This document shows, piece by piece, positions 44,982 through 53,563 of a stretch of 64,000 bases of DNA. The notes under the pieces are model-generated. The model did not search any database and was not told where the DNA came from. It worked only from the letters and a program-made list of their open reading frames with translations. Location of the stretch: the NCBI GenBank assembly GCA_028871815.1, contig JAGWMJ010000001.1, positions 124,001 to 188,000 on the forward strand, written 5' to 3'. The stretch comes from Armatimonadota bacterium (GTDB lineage: Bacteria; Armatimonadota; Chthonomonadetes; Chthonomonadales; Chthonomonadaceae). The translations under genes and the position numbers were made by a program. The first letter of the stretch is position 1. The number at the start of each line of letters is the position of its first letter.

Positions 44982-46043
44982 ATGGCGGTTGAAGTGACGG
45001 AGGAGGCGGTAAAGAGCGCACTCCGCGGTGTTGTGGATCCCGATTTGCAGCGCGATATCATCACGCTGGGCTTCCTCAAGGAGACCCGAATCTGTGGTGG
45101 CGCGGTTGCCGTAACCATTGAGCTCACCACGCCCGCATGTCCCGTTCGGGACCAGATGAAGCAGCAGGCGCACGACCTGATCGCGGCGCTGGAAGGCGTG
45201 GAGGCCGTAACAATCGAGATGACGGCGCGCGTGCGCGAGCGGCCCCCAGATGTGGCCGACCTGATGCCGGGCGTGAGGACCGTGATCGCGGTGGCCAGCG
45301 GCAAGGGAGGCGTTGGCAAGAGCACGGTAGCCGCAAACCTGGCCGTACAGCTGGCGGCGACCGGAGCGACTGTGGGGCTGCTGGATGCCGACATCTACGG
45401 CCCCTCACAGCCCACGATGATGGGGACACGCAAGCGACCTCTGATGCAGGAATCGCCCACCGGACCCAAGATTGTGCCGATAATGGCGCACGGTGTGCTG
45501 ATGATGTCGCTGGGCTTTTTACTGGAGGATGAGAAGGCGGTGATCTGGCGAGGCCCGATGGTAGCCAGCGCGATTCGCCAACTGCTTGGAGATGTGCTCT
45601 GGGGCGACCGCGACTATCTGATTGTCGATCTGCCGCCCGGCACCGGCGACGCGCCACTGACGTTGGCGCAACTGGCGCCCGTGAGCGGCGTGGCGATTGT
45701 GATGACGCCGCAGCGCGTAGCGATTGAGATCGCGAACAAGAGCGTCCGCATGTTTCGCACGCTTGAGAAGTCGTTGAACCGGCCGATACCGATACTCGGC
45801 ATCATTGAGAATATGAGCGGTGGAGTGTTTGGCGAAGGCGGTGGCGCTGCAGCCGGAGAGCAGCTGGAAGTGCCATTTCTTGGCGCGATTCCGCTGGATG
45901 CCGAGATCAGCGAAGCCAGCGACAGCGGTGAACCGATTGTACTGCGGCGCCCCGACTCGGCGGCTGCTGCCGCGTACCGGCACGTGGCCAGCGCGCTCGC
46001 GGCGCGCGTGAGCATGGTGCAGTTTGAAGCCGGCGAGAAGTAG
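44982..46043 (+). CDS. mrp: Mrp/NBP35-type ATP-binding iron-sulfur carrier protein
   Basis: 353 residues. The N-terminal MIP18/DUF59 domain (VKSALRGVVDPDLQRDIITL and the Cys in TTPACPVRDQMK) is followed by a deviant-Walker-A P-loop ATPase domain (VASGKGGVGKSTVAANLA), a switch I DADIYGPSQPTMMG, and LPPGTGDAPLTLAQL. It is the predicted Fe-S cluster carrier or scaffold. The CPxC pair that usually follows IENMS is missing: the sequence goes IENMSGGVFGEGGGAAAG. CxxC-less Mrp proteins are known, for example in Actinobacteria, so this is a subtype rather than a defect. A repeat array follows the stop. Confidence 0.93.
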   Translation: MAVEVTEEAVKSALRGVVDPDLQRDIITLGFLKETRICGGAVAVTIELTTPACPVRDQMKQQAHDLIAALEGVEAVTIEMTARVRERPPDVADLMPGVRTVIAVASGKGGVGKSTVAANLAVQLAATGATVGLLDADIYGPSQPTMMGTRKRPLMQESPTGPKIVPIMAHGVLMMSLGFLLEDEKAVIWRGPMVASAIRQLLGDVLWGDRDYLIVDLPPGTGDAPLTLAQLAPVSGVAIVMTPQRVAIEIANKSVRMFRTLEKSLNRPIPILGIIENMSGGVFGEGGGAAAGEQLEVPFLGAIPLDAEISEASDSGEPIVLRRPDSAAAAAYRHVASALAARVSMVQFEAGEK

Positions 46044-46062
46044 CTGGAATGCCGCACAAGGT

Positions 46063-46997
46063 GTGCGCCAGACCTAGGCTCCCGCTTCCGCATATGTCTC
46101 ATACGCCCCATTGGTCGCATTTCAGCATGTGTCCCTCGCTGCCATCGCGATCGGCGCTTGGGTACGCGCCTACCAGATAGGACATATAGGTTCGCGCACA
46201 CGTGGCTAGTAAGCGGAGTAGCGGGCGCGCGCCGCGGATGAATCTCAGCGGGATGGTTCCGGCTGTGCGCCAGGCGCAGATTCCGGTGCCGCATAGGTCT
46301 CATATGTCCCATTGGTCGCATTTCAGCAAGCGTCCCGCGGTAGGGTGCGCGCTCACCACATGGGACCAATGCGACAACTAGGACATATAGGCTCGCGCAC
46401 ACGTGGCCGGCAAGCGGAGTAGCGGGCGCGCGCCGCGGATGAATCTGAGCGAGATGGTTCCGGCTGTGCGCCAGGCGCAGATTCCGGCTTCCGCATATGC
46501 CTTGTTTATCGCATTTCAGCAGGCGTCCCGCGGTGGGGTGCGCGCTCACCACATGGGACCAATGTGACAACTAGGACATATAGGTTCGCGCACACGTGGC
46601 TAGTAAGCGGAGCAGCGGCATCCGGCTGTGCGCCAGGCCTAGGCTCCCGCTTCCGCATATGTCTCATACGTCCCATTGGTCGCATTTCAGCAAGCGTCCC
46701 GCGGTGGCGTGCGCGCTCACCAAATGGGACCAATGCGACAACTAGGACATATAGGTTCGCGCACACGTGGCTAGTAAGCGGAGTAGCGGCCTCCGGCTGT
46801 GCGCCAGGCGCAGATTCCGGCTTTCGCATATGCCTTGTTTATCGCATTCAGCAGGCGTCCCGCGTTGGGGTGCGCGCTCACCACATGGGACCAATGTGAC
46901 AACTAGGACATATAGGTTCGCGCACACGTGGCGGGCAAGCGGAGTAGCGGGGGCGCGCCGCGCATCGTGGAAGAATCTCAGTGGAATGGTTCCGGCT
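46063..46997. repeat. Five-unit mosaic tandem repeat array (162-202 bp units)
   Basis: Five units starting at each GTGCGCCAG: 46063-46264, 46265-46465, 46466-46627, 46628-46798 and 46799-46997. Each holds a left arm near CATATGTCTCATACG / CCCATTGGTCGCATTT and most a right arm near ACATGGGACCAATG then CGACAACTAGGACATATAGG, which are inverted relative to each other with two mismatches over the core. The common tail is TTCGCGCACACGTGGC then AAGCGGAGTAGCGG. Units 1, 2 and 5 carry an extra ~40 bp (GCGCGCCGCG and GATGGTTCCGGCT parts), and units 3 and 5 have an alternative left arm (GCCTTGTTTATCGCATT). Unit 1 has lost most of its right arm. Open frames run through it on both strands but look like by-products of the repetition. 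Confidence 0.9.
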
Positions 46998-47014
46998 GGC
47001 GGCAGCGCGGCGCC

Positions 47015-47043
47015 TTGACTTCACCAGGCACCGGGTGTACACT
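47015..47043 (+). promoter_or_regulatory. Sigma-70-type promoter TTGACT-N17-TACACT
   Basis: TTGACT at 47015-47020 and TACACT at 47038-47043 are separated by 17 bases with a TG just before the -10. It starts 18 bases after the end of the repeat array and would give a leader of about 60 bases for the small ORF at 47112. Confidence 0.72.
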
Positions 47044-47111
47044 GGCAGACGTAGAATCGGTATCGGCACACTGATGTGCCGCTGCCACCGTGCCATAAGA
47101 GGAACGCTGCC

Positions 47112-47279
47112 ATGGAGCTGAAAGAGCCCGAGCGGAGGATCGAGGAGCCGGAGGGCCCGGCGCCTTCGAGGGATTTCATAACCGCTGTGGCCGAACTTCT
47201 GGAGATGGATCCGGAGGATATTCTGACGGAGATGGGCTATGAGCAACGGCACGAACCGGAGCTTGTGAGCCTGCGATAA
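47112..47279 (+). CDS. 55-residue acidic protein, unknown function
   Basis: Begins with ATG at 47112, preceded by AGAGGA at about 8 bases and by a consensus promoter. The protein is strongly acidic at both ends (MELKEPERRIEEPEG; EPELVSLR) with a central amphipathic helical part (SRDFITAVAELLEMDPEDIL, then TEMGYEQ). No Cys and no membrane segment. The promoter, ribosome-binding site and downstream hairpin form a complete transcription unit, which supports a real gene. No family recognised. A small adaptor or regulatory protein is one possibility. Confidence 0.65.
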   Translation: MELKEPERRIEEPEGPAPSRDFITAVAELLEMDPEDILTEMGYEQRHEPELVSLR

Positions 47280-47341
47280 CCGGCGGTATTGGGGCTCCGG
47301 CCTCACGATAAAGGCGGTCCATGCCCACACGGACCATTTGA

Positions 47342-47375
47342 AAGGAGCGACGGTGAGATTTCACCGCCGCTCCTT
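47342..47375. terminator. Strong bipartite hairpin, probable terminator
   Basis: AAGGAGCG (47342-47349) pairs with CGCTCCTT (47368-47375), and CGGTGA (47351-47356) pairs with TCACCG (47361-47366), with one A-C mismatch and a GATT loop. It lies between the convergent small acidic gene and GT-C gene and may serve both. There is no strong T-tract, so termination efficiency is uncertain. Confidence 0.55.
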
Positions 47376-47447
47376 AACGTTGGTGGCTGTGGATCCGTGC
47401 GGGTGGCGCAGTTTGCGGGCCGCCAGCCGTGCAACCCGGCGCGATGC

Positions 47448-48920
47448 TTACCGTCTCCGGTAGAGCCAGAACTGTGGACTCAGGCTGGGAAACCGCGCCG
47501 CGCGTACGTATGCCGAGGCAAGGCGTTGCGAAGCCGGCAAACCCAGTTCGTATCGCGTGAGTTGCGCGCGCTCGCCGGCCCGGAGCAGAATCCACTCCGG
47601 ATGGAACGCCTGCCAGATCGAATGGTACGGTGAGGGGTTTGCCGCGGAGTAGAACGGAAGTACCTGTGGCGAGACGATTCCCACGGTGTCCAGCACGCGC
47701 AGGTGGCTGTACCAGCCGATATAGCCGATCGGCTCCAGCATCACGGTATCGGCGGGCGCTGCGTGCGCACGCAGCCAGATGCCGATCGGTATCCGCACCT
47801 GGCGCTCGGCGCGCTGCGCCACGATCAGCGTGGCGGCTGCGCGCGGCAGGGTTACGCCAAGCAGCAGCGCGCATAGCGGCGCCGGCGCCCAGGTTGGGAT
47901 CCGCACCGGTGGCTTGAACCGCTGGATCATCCGCGCATAGCCCAGCGCCGACAGGCAGTACCAGACCGGGCTGGGCGGCACAAAGTACCAGCCGAACAGG
48001 AACACCTTGGAGAGCGCCATGGCGCCGTAGTAGAGCAGCAGCCATACGCCGGGCCACAGTTCCGGCTCGGCCCGGAAGCTCCGGCTGCGAATAACGGCTC
48101 CTGTACCAAATAGGGCCCATGCGACCACGCCGGCCGCGACTGCGAGATCGAGCGGGTTGTGAAGCATCTCGAAGAGAAACCGACCCAGCCATGGAAATCT
48201 GGATGCCGCATGCCATGCGTAGACGGTAAGTTTTGCATGCACCGAAACCGGCATCGGCGAACCGAAAAACGCGGTGGCATACAGCGTCCATGGCAGCACA
48301 CACACAGCGAAGAGTGCGAGGCCCTTCAGCGGCAGCCGCCGCTGATGCGCCAGGGTGGCGCCAGCAAGCACGATCGCCAATGCGAAGCCATCGATCCGAA
48401 GCAGAACCGTGATGGCAGCGGCGAACCATGCCAACGTACTGCGCCCCTGCAGCCACCATGCCCAGCACCAGACAGCGGATGCCGCCACCAGTCCAACTTC
48501 CATTCCCTTGGTGGCCCATACCAGGTTGATCGGGGCGGCTGCGCAGAGCGCTGCGGCCGCCAGGCCGGCGCGCGGATGGCCGCACGCCCGGCAAAAGGCG
48601 AATGCCCCGGCGGCCGCCAGGAGGTCGCCGGTGATCCCGGCCGCCCGCGCGGCCATAAGTGGATTGAGTCCAACCCGGATCACGGCGGCCAGAAACAGGG
48701 TGTAGAGCGGTGTTGTTGCTCCCAGAACGCGCTCGCCGCGGTTGTAGACGAACCCGTGGCCGTGCGCGATATTCGCGGCGTAGCGCAGCGTGATGAAGAA
48801 GTCTTCTTCGGCGGCGTGGGCCGTTCGCCACAATGCCAGCCGCGCAATGAGCGCCAGAAGAAGGATAACCGCCAGAGTCGACCAGCAATCCCGCGATGGA
48901 GCGCGTTCCGCTTGCATCAT
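47448..48920 (-). CDS. GT-C fold membrane glycosyltransferase
   Basis: 490 residues from the ATG at 48920 (M36 of a longer open frame; ATG 48917 is adjacent). About eleven TM helices. After TM1 (TLAVILLLALIARLALW) the first extracytoplasmic loop reads AAEEDFFITLRYAANIAHG, then GHGFVYNRGERVLGATTPLY. The acidic pair in EEDFF matches the catalytic/metal position of GT-C enzymes that use polyprenyl-phosphate sugars (GT39/GT87-like and arabinofuranosyltransferase-like). The C-terminal ~100 residues form a soluble domain (TVMLEPIGYIGWYSHLRVLD). It would transfer a sugar to an envelope glycan or lipid. It lies 25 bases downstream of a DUF2993 protein gene. Confidence 0.82.
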   Translation of the reverse strand: MMQAERAPSRDCWSTLAVILLLALIARLALWRTAHAAEEDFFITLRYAANIAHGHGFVYNRGERVLGATTPLYTLFLAAVIRVGLNPLMAARAAGITGDLLAAAGAFAFCRACGHPRAGLAAAALCAAAPINLVWATKGMEVGLVAASAVWCWAWWLQGRSTLAWFAAAITVLLRIDGFALAIVLAGATLAHQRRLPLKGLALFAVCVLPWTLYATAFFGSPMPVSVHAKLTVYAWHAASRFPWLGRFLFEMLHNPLDLAVAAGVVAWALFGTGAVIRSRSFRAEPELWPGVWLLLYYGAMALSKVFLFGWYFVPPSPVWYCLSALGYARMIQRFKPPVRIPTWAPAPLCALLLGVTLPRAAATLIVAQRAERQVRIPIGIWLRAHAAPADTVMLEPIGYIGWYSHLRVLDTVGIVSPQVLPFYSAANPSPYHSIWQAFHPEWILLRAGERAQLTRYELGLPASQRLASAYVRAARFPSLSPQFWLYRRR

Positions 48921-48945
48921 GCGCCGGCTGCGGGAGGCGCCGGCA

Positions 48946-49560
48946 TCAAACCCTGGATGGCGCCGCTTCCTGCCGCGCCGCGCCGTTGGTGACCTGCGCC
49001 TCCAGTGGCCAGTTGAGGCGCGCACTGCCCTTCAGCACAATGCGGCCCGGCTCGCAAATCGCCTCCGAGAGCCAGAGCGGCAGCGGCAAGTCGCGCAGAT
49101 CGAGCGTCAGCAAGCTCTTGAGCTGGTTCTCAATAAACTGAACGACGGCGCTGGGCAGGCCAATGCCGGCGGCCGTCATGGTTTGCCAGTCGGGCATGGC
49201 TCGAACGCCTGCCTCTATGCGGATGACGGCGTCAGCGGAGATCGGCAGCCCGATGCCCATCTTCACCACCTGGCCGGTGAGTCGAATCTTGCCGGTAAGC
49301 ACGGCAAGCCGCATGGAACGCACCGGCGCATCCGCGGGGATGCTGGCCTCCATGAGACGATTGAGGTTCACCTCGGAGATGATCGCAGTCACAGCTGCCT
49401 CTTTGGATGTGACCCGTACGTCGCCATCCGGCTGGACCGAGCCGCGGAGACCGACAATCTCTACCAACAATTCATCCACGGTGGTGTCGGCCCGCAGCTT
49501 CACGTTGCGCGCCGTCAGCGTGCCACTCTCAATACCAAATGCAAGGGCTTCGTCCGCCAT
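48946..49560 (-). CDS. LmeA/DUF2993-family lipid-binding protein
   Basis: 204 residues from the ATG at 49560, with AGAGG 6 bases upstream. The pattern fits DUF2993 (LmeA-like): SGTLTARNVKLRADTTVDEL, VTSKEAAVTAIISEVNLNRL, KIRLTGQVVKMGIGLPISAD, and IENQLKSLLTLDLRDLPLPL. Mycobacterial LmeA binds phospholipids and is needed for full lipomannan mannosylation (known biology). Pairing with a GT-C transferase is suggestive, but no signal peptide is obvious here, so a cytoplasmic or membrane-associated role is possible. Divergent from the ABC exporter genes. Confidence 0.75.
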   Translation of the reverse strand: MADEALAFGIESGTLTARNVKLRADTTVDELLVEIVGLRGSVQPDGDVRVTSKEAAVTAIISEVNLNRLMEASIPADAPVRSMRLAVLTGKIRLTGQVVKMGIGLPISADAVIRIEAGVRAMPDWQTMTAAGIGLPSAVVQFIENQLKSLLTLDLRDLPLPLWLSEAICEPGRIVLKGSARLNWPLEAQVTNGAARQEAAPSRV

Positions 49561-49691
49561 GTCCGGCCTCTCGCGCAAGAATATCGGCGGCGCATTGTAG
49601 CATAAGGCGCGAACCGGAGAGCCGCCGGGTATCTCCACACGAGCGGTCTGAGCCGCGGGCCGCGCCGCACCTATTCGCCAGGCCCGGCAGG

Positions 49692-49697
49692 TATACT
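49692..49697 (+). promoter_or_regulatory. Candidate -10 element (TATACT) for the ABC exporter operon
   Basis: GGTATACTTG lies about 110 bases before the first ABC gene ATG (49806). No -35 consensus was found 17 bases upstream. It lies in the 245-base divergent region with the DUF2993 gene. Confidence 0.4.
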
Positions 49698-49805
49698 TGG
49701 ATCACCACTACAAGAATGTATAGGGAAAGAGGTTGCCTTTGCGTTCGGCCTCCGGGCTGAAGCCGCAGAGGCATTGTTGTAAGAGGCTGGTTTCGAGCCT
49801 GCAAT

Positions 49806-51593
49806 ATGCGAAACTTCGTCCGTTTTCTCGGCGAAATCCGCGCCTACTGGCGCACGCTGGCGCTCATTGCGTGCCTTACAGTGTGTACGGCGGCGCTCAG
49901 CCTGCCGCCACCCCTCGTGATCCAGTACATCACGGATCACCTCTCCGATATCGCGCTTCACCGGCATCTGCCGATCAGCCTGGTCGGCGTCTTCGCAGCC
50001 GTCGTAGGCATCGCCGCCGCCAGCGCAATCCTCGGCTACTTCCTCTCGGTGGCGATCACATATCTCGGACAGCGCTTCAAGCAAGACATGCGCCGCAAAC
50101 TGTACGCGCACATGCAGTCGCTCTCGCTCGGTTTCTTTGAAAAGAACCAGACGGGCAAGCTGATGTCCAACATCACCAACGACGTGGCCACGCTGGACCA
50201 GTTGATCGGCGGCGGGTTCGTGACGGTGATTCAGGATTGCGTGACGCTGCTTGCCGTGATGTTCATCATCTTTCTGAAGAGCTGGACACTCTCGCTGGTA
50301 GCGTTAGCTGTTTTTCCAATCTACATCCTGAACTACCTGGCGTTCATCGGCAAAATCAAGATCACCAGCCACGAAATCCGCGAACAGCGCGACGTGATGC
50401 TGGGCGATCTTCAGGAGAAACTGGCCGGCGTTCAGGTTGTGAAGAGCTACGCTCGCGAACGGTACGAAGTGCATCAGTTTGTGGGCGAGACGCGCAACCT
50501 GCTCACCTTGAATGTGCGCATCTCGGCGATGTCGACCGGCTTGTGGACGATCGCGGAGTTCATCGGCGCGGTCGGCACGGCGCTCCTCTTGTGGTACGGC
50601 GGAAGATTGGTGATTCACGGCGCCATATCGGTCGGCTCGCTGGTGGCATTCTACGCCTATGTTGGCGGCTATCTGTATGGACCCGTTCTGCGGCTGATCC
50701 AGATCAACGACCAGGTCGCGCGCGTTAACGCGGCGCTGTGGCGCATCTTCAACACGTTGGATACCAAGCCGAATGTGAAGGACCGCGACGGGGCCGAGCC
50801 GCTGCCGAAGATCCGTGGCGATGTGCGGTTTGAGAAAGTGGTGTTCGAGTACGAGGCGGGTACGCCGGTGCTCAAGGGCATCGACCTTGCCGTGACGGCC
50901 GGGCAGCTTGTCGCGCTGGTTGGCGAATCGGGCTCGGGCAAAACCACCATGATCAACCTGCTGCAGCGGAACTACGACGTGACCTCGGGTGCGATCACCG
51001 TGGACGGGCGAGATGTGCGCGACGTGACTCTGGCTTCACTTCGCCGGCAGGTGGGAGTTGTGATCCAGGAGACCATCCTGTTCAACACCACGGTGCGTGA
51101 GAACATCCGGTATGGCCGGCTGGAGGCCACTGATGCCGAGGTAGAGGAGGCGGCGCGCGCAGCCAATATAGCCCATGTGATTGAGGCGCTGCCCCGTAAG
51201 TACGATACGCGAATCGGTGAGGACGGGGTCAAGTTGTCGGGCGGTGAGAAGCAGCGGGTCGCCATCGCCCGCGCCCTGCTCTCTGACCCGAGAATCCTCA
51301 TTCTGGACGAGGCGACGTCGGCTCTGGATTCCGAGACCGAAGCGATGATCCAGGAAGCTCTGGATCGCCTGCTTGCGGGCCGCACCAGCTTTGTGGTGGC
51401 GCACCGCCTGAGTACCATTGTTAAGGCCGACCAGATCGTGGTGATGGAGCAGGGCGAGATCAAGGAGATTGGCAGCCACACCGAGCTGCTCCAGCAGGGT
51501 GGCATGTACGCAGCGCTGTACACCCAGCAGTTCAAGGCGGCGCTGGAAGATTCCGACACGGCCAGGCAGCTGCTGGCGCCGGCACAGGGCTGA
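49806..51593 (+). CDS. ABC exporter half-transporter, subunit 1 (MsbA-like)
   Basis: 595 residues: an N-terminal six-TM exporter domain (LALIACLTVCTAALSL first) and a C-terminal NBD. Walker A GESGSGKTTMINL, Q-loop VVIQETILFN, signature LSGGEKQRVAIARAL, Walker B with catalytic Glu ILILDEATSALDSE, and H-loop FVVAHRLSTI. All catalytic residues are canonical. It is 6 bases upstream of the second half-transporter and probably heterodimerises with it. It could export lipids, peptides or drugs; substrate unknown. Confidence 0.94.
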   Translation: MRNFVRFLGEIRAYWRTLALIACLTVCTAALSLPPPLVIQYITDHLSDIALHRHLPISLVGVFAAVVGIAAASAILGYFLSVAITYLGQRFKQDMRRKLYAHMQSLSLGFFEKNQTGKLMSNITNDVATLDQLIGGGFVTVIQDCVTLLAVMFIIFLKSWTLSLVALAVFPIYILNYLAFIGKIKITSHEIREQRDVMLGDLQEKLAGVQVVKSYARERYEVHQFVGETRNLLTLNVRISAMSTGLWTIAEFIGAVGTALLLWYGGRLVIHGAISVGSLVAFYAYVGGYLYGPVLRLIQINDQVARVNAALWRIFNTLDTKPNVKDRDGAEPLPKIRGDVRFEKVVFEYEAGTPVLKGIDLAVTAGQLVALVGESGSGKTTMINLLQRNYDVTSGAITVDGRDVRDVTLASLRRQVGVVIQETILFNTTVRENIRYGRLEATDAEVEEAARAANIAHVIEALPRKYDTRIGEDGVKLSGGEKQRVAIARALLSDPRILILDEATSALDSETEAMIQEALDRLLAGRTSFVVAHRLSTIVKADQIVVMEQGEIKEIGSHTELLQQGGMYAALYTQQFKAALEDSDTARQLLAPAQG

Positions 51594-51599
51594 CGTAAA

Positions 51600-53354
51600 T
51601 TGAGAGAGTTTGCCCGTCTGCTGGGTTACCTTCGCCCATACCGTCGGCGCGTAGTCGGAGCCGTGCTGCTGCTGCTTGCCGTCACGTCTACGCCGATCGT
51701 GATGCCGATGATCCTGCGGTACACGATTGATTACGCCCTGCCGCACCACAGCTACCACGCGCTGAACATCGTCTTCTGGTCGACGGTCGGCCTATATGCC
51801 TTTCGCGGAGTCGTTTCGTTTTCGCTGAATTACCTCATCGGCTGGCTGGGCCAGCGGGTTGTGTTTGACCTGCGGTTTCAGAGCTACCGGCACCTGAACC
51901 GGCTTTCGCTGAGTTACTACGATACGCGCCAGACGGGCAAGATCATGGCCCGTCTCACGGGCGATATCGATACGGTTCAGTACATGCTCTCCGGTGGCTT
52001 CGTCACCTTTTTGGCCGACCTGTTCAGCGTGGTTGCGCTATTGATTGTGCTGTTTATCATGCAGTGGCGCCTGGCGGCAGTGGCCGTGGCCATTGTGCCG
52101 CTCTACGTGCTCAACTACAAGCTCTTTATCCGCTATATCCGGCCTATCAGTGAACAGCTGCGCGAGAAGTGGGACGCCATGCTGGGCGCGCTGCAGGAGA
52201 AGCTGACGGGTATTTCGGTGGTGAAGGCATTTGTGCGCGAGGAGTACGAAACCGAGAAGTTTATGGTGACCGTGCAGGACAACTTCCGGCTGGGCATGAC
52301 GCAGATGAAGCTCAATCGGCGGCTGGGAGCCATTGCGCAGATTATCCGCGCCGTGGGCACCGGCCTGGTGCTGTGGTATGGCGGAGCGATGGTTCTCCAC
52401 CGGCACATGCAGATCGGCGAGCTGCTGGCGTTCAACGGCTGGATCGCCTCGCTCTACGACCCGGCCGTGCGATTGGTGGATTTCAACGTGACCATGCAGT
52501 GGGCCGGCGCGGCCATCGACCGTGTATTTGAGACGCTGGATACCCGCCCGGAAGTGACCGACGCGCCCGGCGCCATCAATCCCAGCCACGTGGATGGCGC
52601 GGTAGAGTTTCGCAACGTAAGCTTTGGGTACAGCCGCGATCTACCCGTTCTGCACAACATCAACCTGCGCGTGGAACCGGGCGAATTCGTGGCCATTGTG
52701 GGACCATCCGGCGCCGGCAAGTCCACGCTGGTGAACCTGATTGCCCGCTTCTATGACGTAACCGACGGCCAGGTGCTGATAGACGGCCTCGATATCCGCT
52801 CGCTGCGCCTGGAATCGATCCGGCGGCAGATCGGCATCGTGGCGCAGGAGAGCCTGCTGTTTTCGGTGAGCATCCGCGAGAACATCAACTACGGAAACCA
52901 CGATGCGACGGCGCTGCAGATCATGCAGGCGGCGCACCATGCGGATGTTCATGGATTCATCCTGAATCTCTCCGATGGCTACGACACCAAAATCGGAGAA
53001 GACGGCATCAAGCTCTCGGTAGGGCAGAAGCAGCGGGTGAGCATCGCCCGGGCAACGCTCACCGATCCGCGGATCCTCATCCTGGACGATGCCACTTCGG
53101 CGCTGGACAGCCATACGGAGGCCCACGTCCAGGCCGCGCTGGATCGATTGATGCGCGGGCGCACCGCGTTTGCCATTGCGCACCGCCTCGCCACGATTAT
53201 GGAGGCCGACCGGATCGTGGTGCTGGATGCGGGGCGGATCGTGGATATCGGCACACATGCCGAGCTTGTGGCCCGCCCGGGCGTCTACCAGAATCTGTAC
53301 AACGAACAGTTCAAAAGCGCTCAGAGTGAGGCGATGACGGCGTTGTTGGGGTGA
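51600..53354 (+). CDS. ABC exporter half-transporter, subunit 2 (altered catalytic site)
   Basis: 584 residues with a TTG start at 51600, 6 bases after the stop of subunit 1. Six-TM domain and NBD. Walker A VGPSGAGKSTLVN, Q-loop IVAQESLLFS, signature LSVGQKQRVSIARAT instead of LSGGQ, Walker B ILILDDATSALDSHTEAH with Asp where the catalytic Glu is expected, H-loop AIAHRLATI. The Asp and the non-canonical signature suggest an asymmetric, heterodimeric exporter of the TM287/288 or LmrCD kind, with one degenerate ATP site. Here both deviations sit in the same polypeptide. Confidence 0.92.
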   Translation: MREFARLLGYLRPYRRRVVGAVLLLLAVTSTPIVMPMILRYTIDYALPHHSYHALNIVFWSTVGLYAFRGVVSFSLNYLIGWLGQRVVFDLRFQSYRHLNRLSLSYYDTRQTGKIMARLTGDIDTVQYMLSGGFVTFLADLFSVVALLIVLFIMQWRLAAVAVAIVPLYVLNYKLFIRYIRPISEQLREKWDAMLGALQEKLTGISVVKAFVREEYETEKFMVTVQDNFRLGMTQMKLNRRLGAIAQIIRAVGTGLVLWYGGAMVLHRHMQIGELLAFNGWIASLYDPAVRLVDFNVTMQWAGAAIDRVFETLDTRPEVTDAPGAINPSHVDGAVEFRNVSFGYSRDLPVLHNINLRVEPGEFVAIVGPSGAGKSTLVNLIARFYDVTDGQVLIDGLDIRSLRLESIRRQIGIVAQESLLFSVSIRENINYGNHDATALQIMQAAHHADVHGFILNLSDGYDTKIGEDGIKLSVGQKQRVSIARATLTDPRILILDDATSALDSHTEAHVQAALDRLMRGRTAFAIAHRLATIMEADRIVVLDAGRIVDIGTHAELVARPGVYQNLYNEQFKSAQSEAMTALLG

Positions 53355-53563
53355 GGTTCGTGTTGGTTGCGGGCTAGTCGCGTCGCCTGGAGGTAGGACG
53401 CGCGGCAAACCCGGCCGCGCCGCGAGCGCGATTCCGCATTTCGAGCGCGCCGGATAGTATGTATTGTGAACGTTTGAATGCTGCAGTGTGATTGAAGCAC
53501 CCACACTGAAGCCCCGGGGCGCGGAGCGTGAGGCGGCAGTAGCGAACCGGAAGGAGGCGTGGA

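Noticed and set aside
45614-46829. Long minus-strand ORFs (one of 318 and one of 107 residues) across the repeat array
   Set aside because: Their repeated protein segments come from the repeats themselves, no ribosome-binding site or domain is visible, and one overlaps mrp antisense.
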